A DNA stretch of 64,000 bases from Pseudomonas sp. RGM2987 (GCF_022952855.1 NZ_JALJDX010000220.1:1-64000); one strand, 5' to 3'. Positions 8,138 to 17,731 are shown, counted from the stretch's first letter. Notes: generated by a model not told the origin, from the sequence alone. A program made the numbers and translations.

Positions 8138-11100
8138 ATGAACCTCTCCGGGCCATTCATCCGCCGCCCCGTGGCGACCATGCTCCTGAGCTTCGCCATC
8201 ATGCTGCTCGGCGGCGTGTGCTTCGGGCTGTTGCCGGTCTCGCCGCTGCCGCAGATGGATTTCCCGGTGATTGTTGTCCAGGCCAACTTGCCAGGCGCCA
8301 GTCCGGAGGTGATGGCTTCGACGGTGGCCACGCCGCTGGAGCGTTCATTCGGCGCCATCGCCGGGGTGAACACCATGAGCAGCCGCTCCAGCCAGGGTTC
8401 CACCCGGGTGATCCTGCAATTCGACCTGGACCGCGACATCAACGGCGCGGCGCGGGAAGTGCAGGCGGCCATCAATGCCTCGCGCAATCTGCTGCCCAGC
8501 GGCATGCGCAGCATGCCCACCTACAAGAAGGTCAACCCGTCCCAGGCGCCGATCATGGTGCTGTCGCTGACCTCGGACGTCCTGGAAAAAGGCCAGCTCT
8601 ACGACCTGGCGTCCACCATCCTGTCCCAGAGCCTGTCCCAGGTGTCGGGAGTCGGCGAGGTGCAGATCGGCGGCAGCTCCCTGCCGGCGGTGCGTATCGA
8701 GCTGGAACCACAGTTGCTCAACCAGTACGGCGTCGCCCTGGACGATGTACGCACGGCCATCGCCAACAGCAACGTGCGCAGGCCAAAGGGCTCGGTGGAG
8801 GACGACCGGCGCATGTGGCAGGTCCAGGCCAACGATCAGCTGGAGAAAGCCAAGGACTACGAGACCCTGGTCATCCGTTATCAGGACGGCTCTGTGCTGC
8901 GACTCAAGGACGTGGCGAAAGTCAGTGACAGCGTCGAGGATCGCTATAACAGCGGCTTCTTCAATGACGACGCGGCCGTGTTGCTGGTGATCAACCGCCA
9001 GGCCGGCGCCAACATCATCGAGACGGTCAACGAGATCAAGGCACAACTGCCGGCCTTGCAGGCGGTGCTGCCGGCCAGCGTCAAGTTGAACCTGGCGATG
9101 GACCGTTCGCCGGTGATCAAGGCCACTTTGCACGAAGCGGAAATGACCCTGCTGATCGCCGTGGCGCTGGTGGTGCTGGTGGTGTTCCTGTTCCTCGGTA
9201 ACTTCCGCGCCTCGCTGATCCCGACCCTGGCGGTGCCGGTCTCGCTGGTGGGTACGTTCGCGGTGATGTACCTGTATGGCTTCTCGCTGAATAACCTGTC
9301 GTTGATGGCGTTGATCCTCGCCACCGGGCTGGTGGTGGACGACGCCATCGTGGTGCTGGAGAACATTTCCCGGCACATCGACGAAGGTGTGCCGCCGATG
9401 CAGGCCGCGTACCGGGGAGCCGAGGAGGTGGGCTTCACCCTGTTGTCGATGAACGTCTCGCTGGTGGCGGTGTTCCTGTCGATCCTGTTCATGGGCGGGA
9501 TCATCGAGAGCCTGTTCCGTGAGTTTTCCATCACCCTGGCCGCGTCCATCGTCGTTTCGCTGGTGGTTTCCCTGACCCTGACGCCGATGCTCTGCGCCCG
9601 CTGGCTCAAACCCCACGTGCCCGGGCAGGAAAACCGCCTGCAACGCTGGAGCCAGCGCCTCAACGACCGCATGGTCCGCGGCTATGCCACGAGCCTCGAC
9701 TGGGTGCTGCGCCACCGGCGCCTGACCTTGCTGAGCCTGCTGCTGACCATCGGCGTGAACGTCGCCTTGTATGTGGTGGTGCCGAAAACCTTCATGCCGC
9801 AGCAGGACACCGGCCAACTGATCGGCTTCGTGCGCGGTGACGATGGGCTGTCGTTCAATGTGATGCAGCCGAAGATGGAAATCTTCCGCCGCGCGGTGCT
9901 CAAGGACGACGCGGTGCAGAGCGTTGCCGGTTTCATCGGCGGCAACAACGGCACCAACAACGCGTTCATGCTGGTGCGCCTCAAGCCGATCAAGGAGCGC
10001 AGTATTTCTGCGCAGAAGGTCATTGAGCGCTTGCGCAAGGAAATGCCCAAGGTGCCCGGTGCCCAGTTGATGCTGATGGCCGACCAGGACCTGCAATTTG
10101 GTGGGGGGCGCGAGCAGACCACTTCGCAATATTCCTACATTCTGCAAAGCGCTGACCTGGCGTCCTTGCGTGAGTGGTACCCCAAGGTCACGGCGGCCTT
10201 CAGGGCCTTGCCGGAACTGACCGCCATCGACGCTCGCGACGGGGGCGGGGCGCAGCAAGTGACGCTGGTGGTGGATCGCGACCAGGCCAAGCGCCTGGGT
10301 ATCGACATGAGCATGGTGACGGCGGTGCTCAACAACGCCTACAGCCAGCGGCAGATCTCCACCATCTACGACAGCCTCAACCAGTATCAGGTGGTGATGG
10401 AGGTCAATCCCAAGTACGCCCAGGACCCGAGTACCCTCGAGCAGGTGCAGGTCATCACGGCCGACGGTGCGCGGGTGCCGCTGTCAACGATCGCCCATTA
10501 CGAGAACAGCCTGGAGGACGACCGGGTCAGCCATGAAGGCCAGTTTGCCTCCGAAAGTATTTCGTTTGACATGGCCGAGGGCGTGACCGTGGAGCAGGGC
10601 TCGGCGGCCATCGAGCGGGCCATTGCCAGACTGGGAATGCCCGAGGATGTGATTGCGAAAATGGCCGGCACCGCCGATGCGTTCGCCGCCACTCAGAAGA
10701 GCCAGCCATTCATGATTCTCGGTGCCTTGCTGGCGGTGTACCTGGTGCTGGGTGTGCTGTATGAAAGCTACATTCATCCGCTGACGATCCTGTCTACCTT
10801 GCCGTCGGCCGGGGTTGGCGCGCTGCTGTCGATCTACGCACTGGGCGGCGAGTTCAGCCTGATCTCGTTGCTGGGTCTGTTCCTGCTGATCGGCGTGGTG
10901 AAGAAAAACGCGATCCTGATGATCGACCTGGCCCTGCAGCTGGAGCGTGGGGGGATGTCGCCGCAGGAGTCGATCCGCAGCGCCTGCCTGCTGCGGTTGC
11001 GACCGATCCTGATGACGACGCTGGCGGCGATCCTCGGTGCCTTGCCGCTGCTGCTCGGCACCGCCGAAGGCGCGGAGATGCGCCAGCCGCTGGGCCTGAC

Positions 11101-11242
11101 CATCATTGGCGGGCTGGTGTTCAGCCAGGTCCTGACCCTCTACACCACTCCGGTGGTTTATCTCTATCTCGACAAACTGCGCCACCGGTTCAACCGCTGG
11201 CGCGGCGTGCGCACTGATGCTGCCCTGGAAACTCCGTTATGA
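8138..11242 (+). CDS. muxC: RND multidrug efflux transporter MuxC
   Basis: The 1034-residue HAE1 RND pump subunit is paralogous to MuxB. The helix 4 relay is TGLVVDDAIVVLEN and the helix 10 segment is GVVKKNAILMIDLA. It has the MdtC-type start MNLSGPFIRRPVATMLL. GGAGCGCTCACCC precedes the ATG at 8138. The last four bases overlap opmB (ATGA-type coupling). With MuxB it should form the mixed trimer that exports drugs through OpmB. Confidence 0.95.
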   Translation: MNLSGPFIRRPVATMLLSFAIMLLGGVCFGLLPVSPLPQMDFPVIVVQANLPGASPEVMASTVATPLERSFGAIAGVNTMSSRSSQGSTRVILQFDLDRDINGAAREVQAAINASRNLLPSGMRSMPTYKKVNPSQAPIMVLSLTSDVLEKGQLYDLASTILSQSLSQVSGVGEVQIGGSSLPAVRIELEPQLLNQYGVALDDVRTAIANSNVRRPKGSVEDDRRMWQVQANDQLEKAKDYETLVIRYQDGSVLRLKDVAKVSDSVEDRYNSGFFNDDAAVLLVINRQAGANIIETVNEIKAQLPALQAVLPASVKLNLAMDRSPVIKATLHEAEMTLLIAVALVVLVVFLFLGNFRASLIPTLAVPVSLVGTFAVMYLYGFSLNNLSLMALILATGLVVDDAIVVLENISRHIDEGVPPMQAAYRGAEEVGFTLLSMNVSLVAVFLSILFMGGIIESLFREFSITLAASIVVSLVVSLTLTPMLCARWLKPHVPGQENRLQRWSQRLNDRMVRGYATSLDWVLRHRRLTLLSLLLTIGVNVALYVVVPKTFMPQQDTGQLIGFVRGDDGLSFNVMQPKMEIFRRAVLKDDAVQSVAGFIGGNNGTNNAFMLVRLKPIKERSISAQKVIERLRKEMPKVPGAQLMLMADQDLQFGGGREQTTSQYSYILQSADLASLREWYPKVTAAFRALPELTAIDARDGGGAQQVTLVVDRDQAKRLGIDMSMVTAVLNNAYSQRQISTIYDSLNQYQVVMEVNPKYAQDPSTLEQVQVITADGARVPLSTIAHYENSLEDDRVSHEGQFASESISFDMAEGVTVEQGSAAIERAIARLGMPEDVIAKMAGTADAFAATQKSQPFMILGALLAVYLVLGVLYESYIHPLTILSTLPSAGVGALLSIYALGGEFSLISLLGLFLLIGVVKKNAILMIDLALQLERGGMSPQESIRSACLLRLRPILMTTLAAILGALPLLLGTAEGAEMRQPLGLTIIGGLVFSQVLTLYTTPVVYLYLDKLRHRFNRWRGVRTDAALETPL

Positions 11243-12723
11243 ACGACCGTTCGCTTTTCAACCTTGCCACCGTGCTGACGACCGCCCGTGGTTCGCGGGC
11301 GCTGAGCCTGGCGTTGTGCGTGGCGATGCTCAGCGCCTGCGCCATCGGCCCGGATTACCAGCGCCCGGCAGCTGCCGCTCCGGCGCAATACAAGCAAGCC
11401 CAGGGCTGGCGCCAGGCCAACCCCAGCGACGCGCTCGCCCGTGGTGCCTGGTGGGAGCTATACGGCGACGCCCAGCTCAACGGCCTGGTGGAGAAACTCA
11501 ACACCTCGAACCAGACCGTCGCCCAGGCCGAAGCCCAGTACCGCCAGGCCCAGGCTCTGGTGCGCAGCGCCCGGGGTGCATTTTTCCCGACAGTGGACCT
11601 GACCGTTGGCAAGAATCGCTCGAGCCAGGGCACCGGCAGCAGCAATTCGAGCCTGAGCAGCTCCTCCAGCGGCATTCGCGACACCTACAGCGCCCAGGCC
11701 GGGGTCAGTTGGGAGGCGGACGTCTGGGGCAAGCTGCGGCGCACCCTGGAAGCCGACGAGGCGAGCGCCCAGGCCAGTTTTGCCGACCTGGCCGCGATGC
11801 GCCTGAGCCAACAGTCTGAACTGGTGCAGAACTACTTGCAGTTGCGGGTGATCGATCAGCAGAAGCGTCTGTTGCAGACCACGCTGGACAACTACCAGCG
11901 CTCGTTGAAAATGACCGAGAATCAGTACCGCGCCGGTGTTTCCGGCAAGGACGCGGTGGCCCAGGCCCAGAATCAGCTCAAGACCACCCAGGGCGACCTG
12001 ATCGACCTGATCTGGCAGCGGGCGCAATTTGAAAATGCCATCGCCGTACTGATGGGCCAGCCACCGGCCGAATTCAGCCTGGCCGAAACCCAGGACATCC
12101 CGGCATTGCCGCAAATCCCGGTGGCGCTGCCGTCGCAGTTGCTGGAACGCCGGCCCGACATCGCCTCGGCCGAGCGCTCGGTGATGGCCGCCAACGCCAA
12201 TATCGGCGTAGCCAAGGCCGCCTATTATCCGGACTTCACCCTGAGCCTGAGTGGCGGCTACAGCAGCAGTACCTACGACAACTGGGTGAGCGTGCCGAAC
12301 CGTTTCTGGTCGGTGGGGCCGCAGTTGGCCATGACCCTGTTCGACGGTGGCCAGCGCTCGGCGGAAGTCGACCGCACCGTCGCCGCCTACGACCAGACCG
12401 TCGCCACCTACCGCCAGACCGTGCTCGACGGCCTGCGCGAAGTGGAAAACTACATGATTCAGCTCAAGGTGCTGGAAGACGAAGCCCGGGTGCGTCAGGA
12501 AGCCCTGGATGCCGCCCGCGAATCCCTGCGCCTGACCCAGAACCAGTACAAGGCCGGGCTGATTGCCTATCTCGACGTGGTGACCGTCCAGGCCACCGCC
12601 CTGAGCAACGAGCGCAGCGTGCTGAGCCTGCAACAGAGCCGGCTGATCGCCAGCGTGCAACTGATCGCCGCGTTGGGTGGGGGTTGGGATGGGCAGATGG
12701 AGTCGGGGGAGAAGTCCGAGTGA
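11239..12723 (+). CDS. opmB: Outer-membrane efflux channel lipoprotein OpmB
   Basis: The 494-residue protein belongs to the NodT/OprM subgroup of TolC-like channels. The signal peptide ends at lipobox LSAC (Cys34), followed by AIGPDYQRP, a hallmark of these lipoproteins. Two outer-membrane efflux repeats follow (about residues 90-290 and 300-485), each with long alpha-hairpins; ALPSQLLERRPDIASAERSV is the conserved OprM-like segment. It is the fourth gene of the mux operon and gives the complex its own exit duct. It ends shortly before a REP pair. Confidence 0.95.
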   Translation: MNDRSLFNLATVLTTARGSRALSLALCVAMLSACAIGPDYQRPAAAAPAQYKQAQGWRQANPSDALARGAWWELYGDAQLNGLVEKLNTSNQTVAQAEAQYRQAQALVRSARGAFFPTVDLTVGKNRSSQGTGSSNSSLSSSSSGIRDTYSAQAGVSWEADVWGKLRRTLEADEASAQASFADLAAMRLSQQSELVQNYLQLRVIDQQKRLLQTTLDNYQRSLKMTENQYRAGVSGKDAVAQAQNQLKTTQGDLIDLIWQRAQFENAIAVLMGQPPAEFSLAETQDIPALPQIPVALPSQLLERRPDIASAERSVMAANANIGVAKAAYYPDFTLSLSGGYSSSTYDNWVSVPNRFWSVGPQLAMTLFDGGQRSAEVDRTVAAYDQTVATYRQTVLDGLREVENYMIQLKVLEDEARVRQEALDAARESLRLTQNQYKAGLIAYLDVVTVQATALSNERSVLSLQQSRLIASVQLIAALGGGWDGQMESGEKSE

Positions 12724-12763
12724 CTGGGGCGTACCGTTCTTTCATTGGAAGGCAGGTAAACCC

Positions 12764-12870
12764 GTGGCGAGGGAGCTTGCTCCCGCTTGAGCGCGAAGCG
12801 CTCATAAAAAAATGGGGCCGCTGCGCCCGAGGCGTCGGACCGTCCCAGCGGGAGCAAGCTCCCTCGCCAC
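12764..12870. repeat. REP pair after opmB
   Basis: Inverted arms at 12764-12786 and 12848-12870 of the GTGGCGAGGGAG type. The intervening loop contains GAGCGCGAAGCGCTC, itself a hairpin. It probably marks the 3' end of the mux transcript. Confidence 0.88.
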
Positions 12871-12987
12871 AGGCTGATCTTCATGGCAACCGGCAAGTCC
12901 CGCTTTTGGCCGATGCACTGCCTACGACCTGTCGTGTTGCCTTGCTATAGTTCAAGCCTCTTTTTCAGCCGGTCAAGGATCACTGCC

Positions 12988-13800
12988 ATGTCGCAATACC
13001 AAGCGTTCACCGTCGAACTTGCAGACAACATTGCCCATGTGCAGATCAATCGCCCGGAAAAGATCAACTCGATGAACGCCGCGTTCTGGAGCGAGATCAT
13101 CGAGATTTTCCAATGGATCGACGATACCGACGAGGCACGAGTCGTCGTGCTCAGCGGTGCCGGCAGGCATTTTTCATCGGGGATCGACCTGATGATGCTG
13201 GCAGGTGTCGCCAATGAGCTGGGCAAGGATGTAGGGCGCAACGCACGCCTGCTGCGGCGCAAGATCCTGCAACTGCAAGCCTCGTTCAACGCCGTGGACA
13301 ACTGCCGCAAACCGGTGCTCGCGGCGATCCAGGGTTACTGCCTGGGCGGCGCCATCGACCTGGTCAGCGCCTGTGACATGCGGTACGCCGCCGAGGATGC
13401 GCAATTCTCCATCAAGGAAATCGACATCGGCATGGCCGCCGATGTTGGCACATTGCAACGCTTGCCCCGGATCATCGGGGACGGCATGCTGCGTGAACTC
13501 GCTTATACGGGGCGTACCTTCGGTGCCGACGAAGCGCGCAGCATTGGCCTGGTCAACCGTGTCTACAGTGATACCGCCAGCCTGCTCGACGGCGTGATGG
13601 GCATTGCCCGGGAAATCGCCGCGAAGTCGCCGATTGCCGTGACCGGCACCAAGGAGATGATCAGCTACATGCGCGATCACCGCATCGACGATGGGCTGGA
13701 ATATGTCGCTACCTGGAACGCCGCCATGCTGCAATCGACTGACCTGCGCGTGGCCATGGCCGCCCATATGAGCAAACAGAAACCCGAATTTCTGGATTGA
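12988..13800 (+). CDS. Crotonase, delta(3,5)-delta(2,4)-dienoyl-CoA isomerase type
   Basis: The 270-residue enoyl-CoA hydratase/isomerase superfamily protein has oxyanion-hole segments GRHFSSGIDL and AIQGYCLGGAIDLVSACDMR. The segment FSIKEIDIGMAADVGTLQRL closely follows mitochondrial and bacterial dienoyl-CoA isomerases (ECH1), in which an Asp and a Glu of this stretch shuttle protons. It would act on odd-position double bonds in unsaturated fatty acid beta-oxidation. The ATG at 12988 has AAGGA upstream; an earlier in-frame start at 12883 lies in REP-adjacent DNA and is less likely. It is seven bases upstream of nudC and probably co-transcribed. Confidence 0.88.
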   Translation: MSQYQAFTVELADNIAHVQINRPEKINSMNAAFWSEIIEIFQWIDDTDEARVVVLSGAGRHFSSGIDLMMLAGVANELGKDVGRNARLLRRKILQLQASFNAVDNCRKPVLAAIQGYCLGGAIDLVSACDMRYAAEDAQFSIKEIDIGMAADVGTLQRLPRIIGDGMLRELAYTGRTFGADEARSIGLVNRVYSDTASLLDGVMGIAREIAAKSPIAVTGTKEMISYMRDHRIDDGLEYVATWNAAMLQSTDLRVAMAAHMSKQKPEFLD

Positions 13801-13806
13801 TTGATC

Positions 13807-14637
13807 ATGATTGCACGCTGGACCACCGCAGTACTCGATACCGATCTTCCGGGCGGCTGGGCGGTTGCCCGTAGCCCGGAAGGCTTTCTGTACGATGCCA
13901 ATGGCGCACTGTTCCCCCGCGACTGGCTCAAGCGCCAGGACTTGTCGATCCTCGCCGAGCATGGCATCGGCCACCTCGATGGCGAGCCGGTCTATTTGCT
14001 GGAACTGCACAGTCCGCTGGACATTCCCGGTTGCAACTGGAAAGGCCTGCGGGCGTTCATGCTCGAGGACGACCACACCTTGTACAAGGTGCTGGGCTAC
14101 GCGGCGCAGATTGGCACGTGGGCTCGGGAACATCGCTTCTGCGGAAGTTGCGGCAAGCGAATGAGCCAGATCCCACGGGAGCGGGCGATGTATTGCGATA
14201 TCTGCGAGCTGCGGCACTATCCGCGGATTTCGCCGAGCATGATCGTGTTGATCACTCGCGGCGACGAGGTCCTGCTGGGCCGCTCCCATCGCTTCGTCCC
14301 AGGCGTCTACAGCACCCTGGCCGGTTTTGCCGAACCGGGCGAATCGGTGGAAGACTGCCTGGTTCGAGAGGTGCGCGAAGAAGTTGGGATCGAGGTCAAG
14401 AACATCCAGTACATGGGCAGCCAGTGCTGGCCGTTTCCACATTCGATGATGCTGGGTTTCCACGCCGAATACGCCAGTGGCGAGATCGTTTGCCAGGAGG
14501 AAGAAATCGAGGACGCCCAGTGGTTCAGCATCCACGACATGCCACCGCTGCCGGCATCGCGCTCCATTGCACGCTACCTGATCGATCTCTACGTGGCGCG
14601 GCGTCTAGGCCATGCTGAACCAGTGCTGCCAGGCTAG
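13807..14637 (+). CDS. nudC: NAD+ diphosphatase / NAD-cap decapping Nudix enzyme NudC
   Basis: The 276-residue protein has a four-cysteine zinc ribbon (FCGSCGKRM and MYCDICELRHYPR, about residues 112-140). A Nudix box follows (GFAEPGESVEDCLVREVREE), then the NudC-specific SQxWPFP motif that binds the nicotinamide side. It hydrolyses NADH and removes NAD caps from RNA. The motif reads SQCWPFPHS instead of the usual SQPWPFP. The ATG at 13807 is used rather than an upstream TTG. Its 3' end overlaps the opposite-strand tauE-type gene by 33 bp. Confidence 0.95.
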   Translation: MIARWTTAVLDTDLPGGWAVARSPEGFLYDANGALFPRDWLKRQDLSILAEHGIGHLDGEPVYLLELHSPLDIPGCNWKGLRAFMLEDDHTLYKVLGYAAQIGTWAREHRFCGSCGKRMSQIPRERAMYCDICELRHYPRISPSMIVLITRGDEVLLGRSHRFVPGVYSTLAGFAEPGESVEDCLVREVREEVGIEVKNIQYMGSQCWPFPHSMMLGFHAEYASGEIVCQEEEIEDAQWFSIHDMPPLPASRSIARYLIDLYVARRLGHAEPVLPG

Positions 14638-15384
14638 GCGCACGGTCAACCCCAGGACCACGGTGATGAACACCGGCCGGATGAACTTCGCACCGCCGCT
14701 GATGGCGGTGCGGGCGCCGAAGAACGCTCCGACCATGACCGACAGGCCCATGCTCAGGCCGATTACCCAATCCACTTGTCCAGAAAAGATGAACACCGCC
14801 AGCGCTGCGATATTGCTGACAAAGTTCATGCTGCGGGCCACGCCGCTGGCCTTGACCAGGTCGATGGGGTAGAGCAGCAGGCTGCTCACCGTCCAGAACG
14901 CCCCCGTGCCCGGACCGGCCACGCCATCGTAGAAGCCCAGGGTAAAGCCTTGGGGCGATTGCCACTTTTTCCTGATCGGCGCATCGCTGTCCAGCGGTGC
15001 CTTGGGCGTGCCGCCGAACAACAGGTACAAGCCGCAGGCGAAGACGATCACCGGCAGCATCTTGTTCAGCCATTCGGCGGGCAAGTAGTGCGCGACGACG
15101 GCACCGACCAGGGCGCCTACCAGGGTGCCGATAAGGGCGTGGGTCCATTGCCGGGGGTGGAACAGCTTGCGCCGGTAGAACGTGAAACTGGCCGTGGCCG
15201 AACCGAAGGTCGAACTGAGCTTGTTGGTGCCCAGCACCAGATGGGGCGGCAGACCGGCGGTGAGCAGGGCAGGCGTGGTCAGCAAGCCACCGCCACCGGC
15301 GATGGCATCGATGAAACCGGCAATGAACGCGACAATGGCGAGGATAGCGAGAGTAGTGAGGTCGACGCTGAGTTCAAAAGGCAT
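14605..15384 (-). CDS. TauE/SafE-family membrane permease (sulfite exporter-like)
   Basis: The 259-residue protein has about eight membrane helices in two inverted halves, with the typical half-repeat starts FIAGFIDAIAGGGGLLTTPA and GFYDGVAGPGTGAFWTV. These glycine-rich loops define TauE/SafE (DUF81) permeases, proposed to export sulfite, sulfoacetate or related organic anions. Start ATG at 15384. It converges on nudC with a short tail-to-tail overlap. The neighbours give no substrate clue. Confidence 0.9.
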   Translation of the reverse strand: MPFELSVDLTTLAILAIVAFIAGFIDAIAGGGGLLTTPALLTAGLPPHLVLGTNKLSSTFGSATASFTFYRRKLFHPRQWTHALIGTLVGALVGAVVAHYLPAEWLNKMLPVIVFACGLYLLFGGTPKAPLDSDAPIRKKWQSPQGFTLGFYDGVAGPGTGAFWTVSSLLLYPIDLVKASGVARSMNFVSNIAALAVFIFSGQVDWVIGLSMGLSVMVGAFFGARTAISGGAKFIRPVFITVVLGLTVRLAWQHWFSMA

Positions 15385-15489
15385 GGAATGGGCTTATTCG
15401 GCAGGTCGCAGAAGGGCTGCGGGGAAGGCCGTTATGTTACCCATAATGGCAGTAGGCTGCGACTCTATCAGGACATCTAAAGGGTCGAT

Positions 15490-15513
15490 GGCGAGGGCGC
15501 GAACGCCCTCGCC
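15490..15513 (-). terminator. Perfect hairpin between tauE-type gene and ADH
   Basis: A 10-bp perfect stem GGCGAGGGCG / CGCCCTCGCC with loop CGAA lies just past the stop of the minus-strand alcohol dehydrogenase gene. There is no T-run on the minus strand, so it may act as an mRNA-stabilising 3' hairpin or a weak terminator. Confidence 0.6.
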
Positions 15514-15518
15514 ACGCT

Positions 15519-16691
15519 TCACTCAGGCCGGAATACTGCCCGCAGGCAATTCTCGCGCTTGTCCTTGAACATGGCATAACCCTGCGCCGACTGCTCCAGG
15601 CCCATGGGATGGGTCAGCAGGTAGGAGGGGTCCAGTTCACCTTTCTGGATATGCTCGAACAAGCGCCTCACATAGCGCTGGCCGGGTTGCTGCCCCGACC
15701 GCAGGGTCAGTGCCTTGTTGACGATGGCTCCCATCGGAAACTTGTCGAGCAAGCCGCCATACACGCCCACCACCGATACCGTGCCACCCTTGCGACAGGC
15801 TCGGATCGATTGCCGGAGCACCGTGCCGCGCTCGGTGTGCAGGCGCATCATCTGCTTGGTCTTGTCGTAGACGTAGTCGAGTTCGGTGCCATGGGCTTCC
15901 ATGCCGACGCAATCGATGCAGCGATCCGGGCCCCGGCCACCGGTCAGTTCCAGCAGGGCGGCATGCACGTCGGTGGTTTCGTAGTTGATGACGATCGCCC
16001 CGGCTTTCTCTTCCGCCAGGCGCAAGCGATCAGCAAAACGGTCGATGGCGATTACCCGTTCGGCGCCCAGCAGGTAGGCGCTGCTGATCGCCATCAGGCC
16101 GACGCCGCCGCAGCCCCAGACTGCCACGGTGTCGCCGGGCTGGATGTCGGCGTTATCGGCGGCGAAGTAACCGGTGGGCACCGCATCGGAGACGAACACG
16201 GCTTGCTCGTCGCTGACGCCTTCGGGGATGGTGAACAGATTCACGTCGGCGAACGGTACGCGGATATAAGTCGCATGGCTGCCGGCAAAACCGCCGAACG
16301 CGTGGCTGTAGCCAATGATGCCGCAGGCCGGCTGGCCGTAGGCGATCTCCGTTGCGGTGGGGTTGGGGTTGGAGTTGTCGCAACAGGAAAAGTCCGAGCG
16401 CTGGCAGTGCTCGCAATGCCCGCAGCCGATAATCGACACCGTGACCACCCGATCGCCTTTCTTGAACTGCGTAATGGCCGAGCCGGTTTCCACCACTTCA
16501 CCCATGAATTCATGGCCGATGATGTCGCCGGCCTGCATGGTCGGCACGTAGCCGCCCAACAGATGCAGGTCCGAGCCGCAGACCGACGACAGCAATACAC
16601 GGACAATGGCATCGCGGGGGTTGAGGATAGAGGGATCGTCGACCGTCTCGACTTGCAATTTGTTCGGGCCTTGCCAGGTCAATGCGCGCAT
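15519..16691 (-). CDS. Zinc-dependent alcohol dehydrogenase (glutathione-independent formaldehyde dehydrogenase-like)
   Basis: The 390-residue medium-chain dehydrogenase has catalytic zinc ligands in SSVCGSDLHL and GDIIGHEFMGEVV, and structural zinc cysteines in CGHCEHCQRSDFSCCD. The nucleotide fold includes VAVWGCGGVGLMAI. The insertion and C-terminal region (CVGMEAHG, VVGVYGG, LRSGQQP) match the FdhA-like ADHs common next to SRPBCC genes in Pseudomonas. It is the second gene of a two-gene unit: its ATG at 16691 overlaps the upstream stop by one base. The substrate may be an aldehyde or long-chain alcohol. Confidence 0.9.
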   Translation of the reverse strand: MRALTWQGPNKLQVETVDDPSILNPRDAIVRVLLSSVCGSDLHLLGGYVPTMQAGDIIGHEFMGEVVETGSAITQFKKGDRVVTVSIIGCGHCEHCQRSDFSCCDNSNPNPTATEIAYGQPACGIIGYSHAFGGFAGSHATYIRVPFADVNLFTIPEGVSDEQAVFVSDAVPTGYFAADNADIQPGDTVAVWGCGGVGLMAISSAYLLGAERVIAIDRFADRLRLAEEKAGAIVINYETTDVHAALLELTGGRGPDRCIDCVGMEAHGTELDYVYDKTKQMMRLHTERGTVLRQSIRACRKGGTVSVVGVYGGLLDKFPMGAIVNKALTLRSGQQPGQRYVRRLFEHIQKGELDPSYLLTHPMGLEQSAQGYAMFKDKRENCLRAVFRPE

Positions 16692-17512
16692 CAGGCGGTT
16701 CCTCCGGTGGCTGGAGTAGTCGTGGGATCTTGAGTGGCGCCAGCAGCCGGATGGACGAACAGGAAGTCCTTGTCACCCTGGGCACGCATCCGGTTGGTGG
16801 TGACCTCGCCGGTTTCCAGCTGTTGCTTGATGCTACGCAGCAGGTTCAGCAGGGCCTTGTCAGAGAACTTGGAAATAGCGGCAGCCAGGGCATAACCGGC
16901 GGCGCCAAACGAGGTCTCGCAGGCCACGATCACCTTGATCTGCGTGCCTCGGCCAGCTGGCGCGTCGCTGAAAAGCATCTGGATGTCATGCTTGAAGCGT
17001 GTCTGTGGCGCTACGATCCAGTGCAGCTTGCGGCCATCCTTGGGCTCGGACTGTTCGAGATCGCAATACAGAACCTTGTCCCTCGGCCCAGTGGCAAGCC
17101 AACGATAGGTATGCTCGCCGGTTTGCTCGATCGCATCGATCCAGGGCACGAGGGCGCCGAGATCTGCCGGATTGCGGCAAAACGCGAACACCTCTTCGCG
17201 TGGCTTGTTCACGGTGATACTGCGGGAAATCACCTTGCTGCCATCCCAGCCGCGATCCTGCTCGAAAGCTTGCTCGAACGGGGTGTGCGCCAATGCGCTC
17301 TTGACTCTGCAGGTGCCGGAATACCCGCGCCAGGCGGCGCAAGCCCCCAGCAGCGCCTGGGACCATCCCTTGAGCCCGCCCTGGCGCAGGCCGTTGGCGA
17401 GCAACAGCGTGCCGGCCAGCAGCGACGCCGCACGCGCAGGCGTGCCGAGATTGGGATGCGACGGGGTCGGAGCCGCTGCCCGACTCGCAACCAGTTGTGG
17501 ACGTTCGGTCAT
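16691..17512 (-). CDS. SRPBCC (polyketide cyclase/dehydrase-like) protein
   Basis: The 273-residue protein has an N-terminal hydrophobic part with two probable helices (ARAASLLAGTLLLANGL and QALLGACAAWRG), like the YgaP/DUF2892 region. The START/SRPBCC ligand-binding domain starts near residue 92 (VISRSITVNKPREEVFAFCR). These proteins bind lipids or hydrophobic compounds. The Pro/Thr-rich tail is low complexity. AAGGAT precedes the ATG at 17512. Translational coupling to the dehydrogenase suggests a shared hydrophobic substrate. Confidence 0.85.
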   Translation of the reverse strand: MTERPQLVASRAAAPTPSHPNLGTPARAASLLAGTLLLANGLRQGGLKGWSQALLGACAAWRGYSGTCRVKSALAHTPFEQAFEQDRGWDGSKVISRSITVNKPREEVFAFCRNPADLGALVPWIDAIEQTGEHTYRWLATGPRDKVLYCDLEQSEPKDGRKLHWIVAPQTRFKHDIQMLFSDAPAGRGTQIKVIVACETSFGAAGYALAAAISKFSDKALLNLLRSIKQQLETGEVTTNRMRAQGDKDFLFVHPAAGATQDPTTTPATGGTA

Positions 17513-17603
17513 GATGAGTGATCCTTATAAATCCGCAGGAGATATAAGGAATGAACCGGCAAACGGCCTGGTTGTTCCATCGGTATGCGGGCTTTCCGAT
17601 GAG

Positions 17604-17620
17604 GCGGGCGACACGCCCGC
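17604..17620. other. Small GC hairpin in a 350-bp non-coding stretch
   Basis: GCGGGCG-ACA-CGCCCGC lies about 90 bp upstream of the SRPBCC gene start. The stretch 17513-17862 holds no gene that I can support; besides this hairpin and the promoter-like site below I see nothing in it. Confidence 0.4.
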
Positions 17621-17702
17621 AGCCTAGCGCCGTCCGAGATAGAGTTCCTGGACGCATGGCGAAACCTCGACCGCTGGGCGATTTTTTTTTGAAATCAAGG
17701 GG

Positions 17703-17731
17703 TTGCCAGTCCAGGCAAATGAGTACATAAT
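17703..17731 (+). promoter_or_regulatory. Candidate sigma-70 promoter for the tRNA-Cys/tRNA-Leu unit
   Basis: TTGCCA, a 17-bp spacer and CATAAT form a good -35/-10 pair about 130 bp upstream of tRNA-Cys. A GC-rich discriminator (GCGCCC) follows, as is common for stable RNA promoters. Confidence 0.5.

Noticed and set aside
8345..10258. Long minus-strand frame antisense to muxC
   Set aside because: Same compositional artefact as the frame over muxB; no ribosome-binding site or homology.
16682..17521. Plus-strand frame of 279 codons opposite the SRPBCC gene
   Set aside because: Antisense shadow; the minus-strand frame has the SRPBCC domain and is coupled to the dehydrogenase gene.
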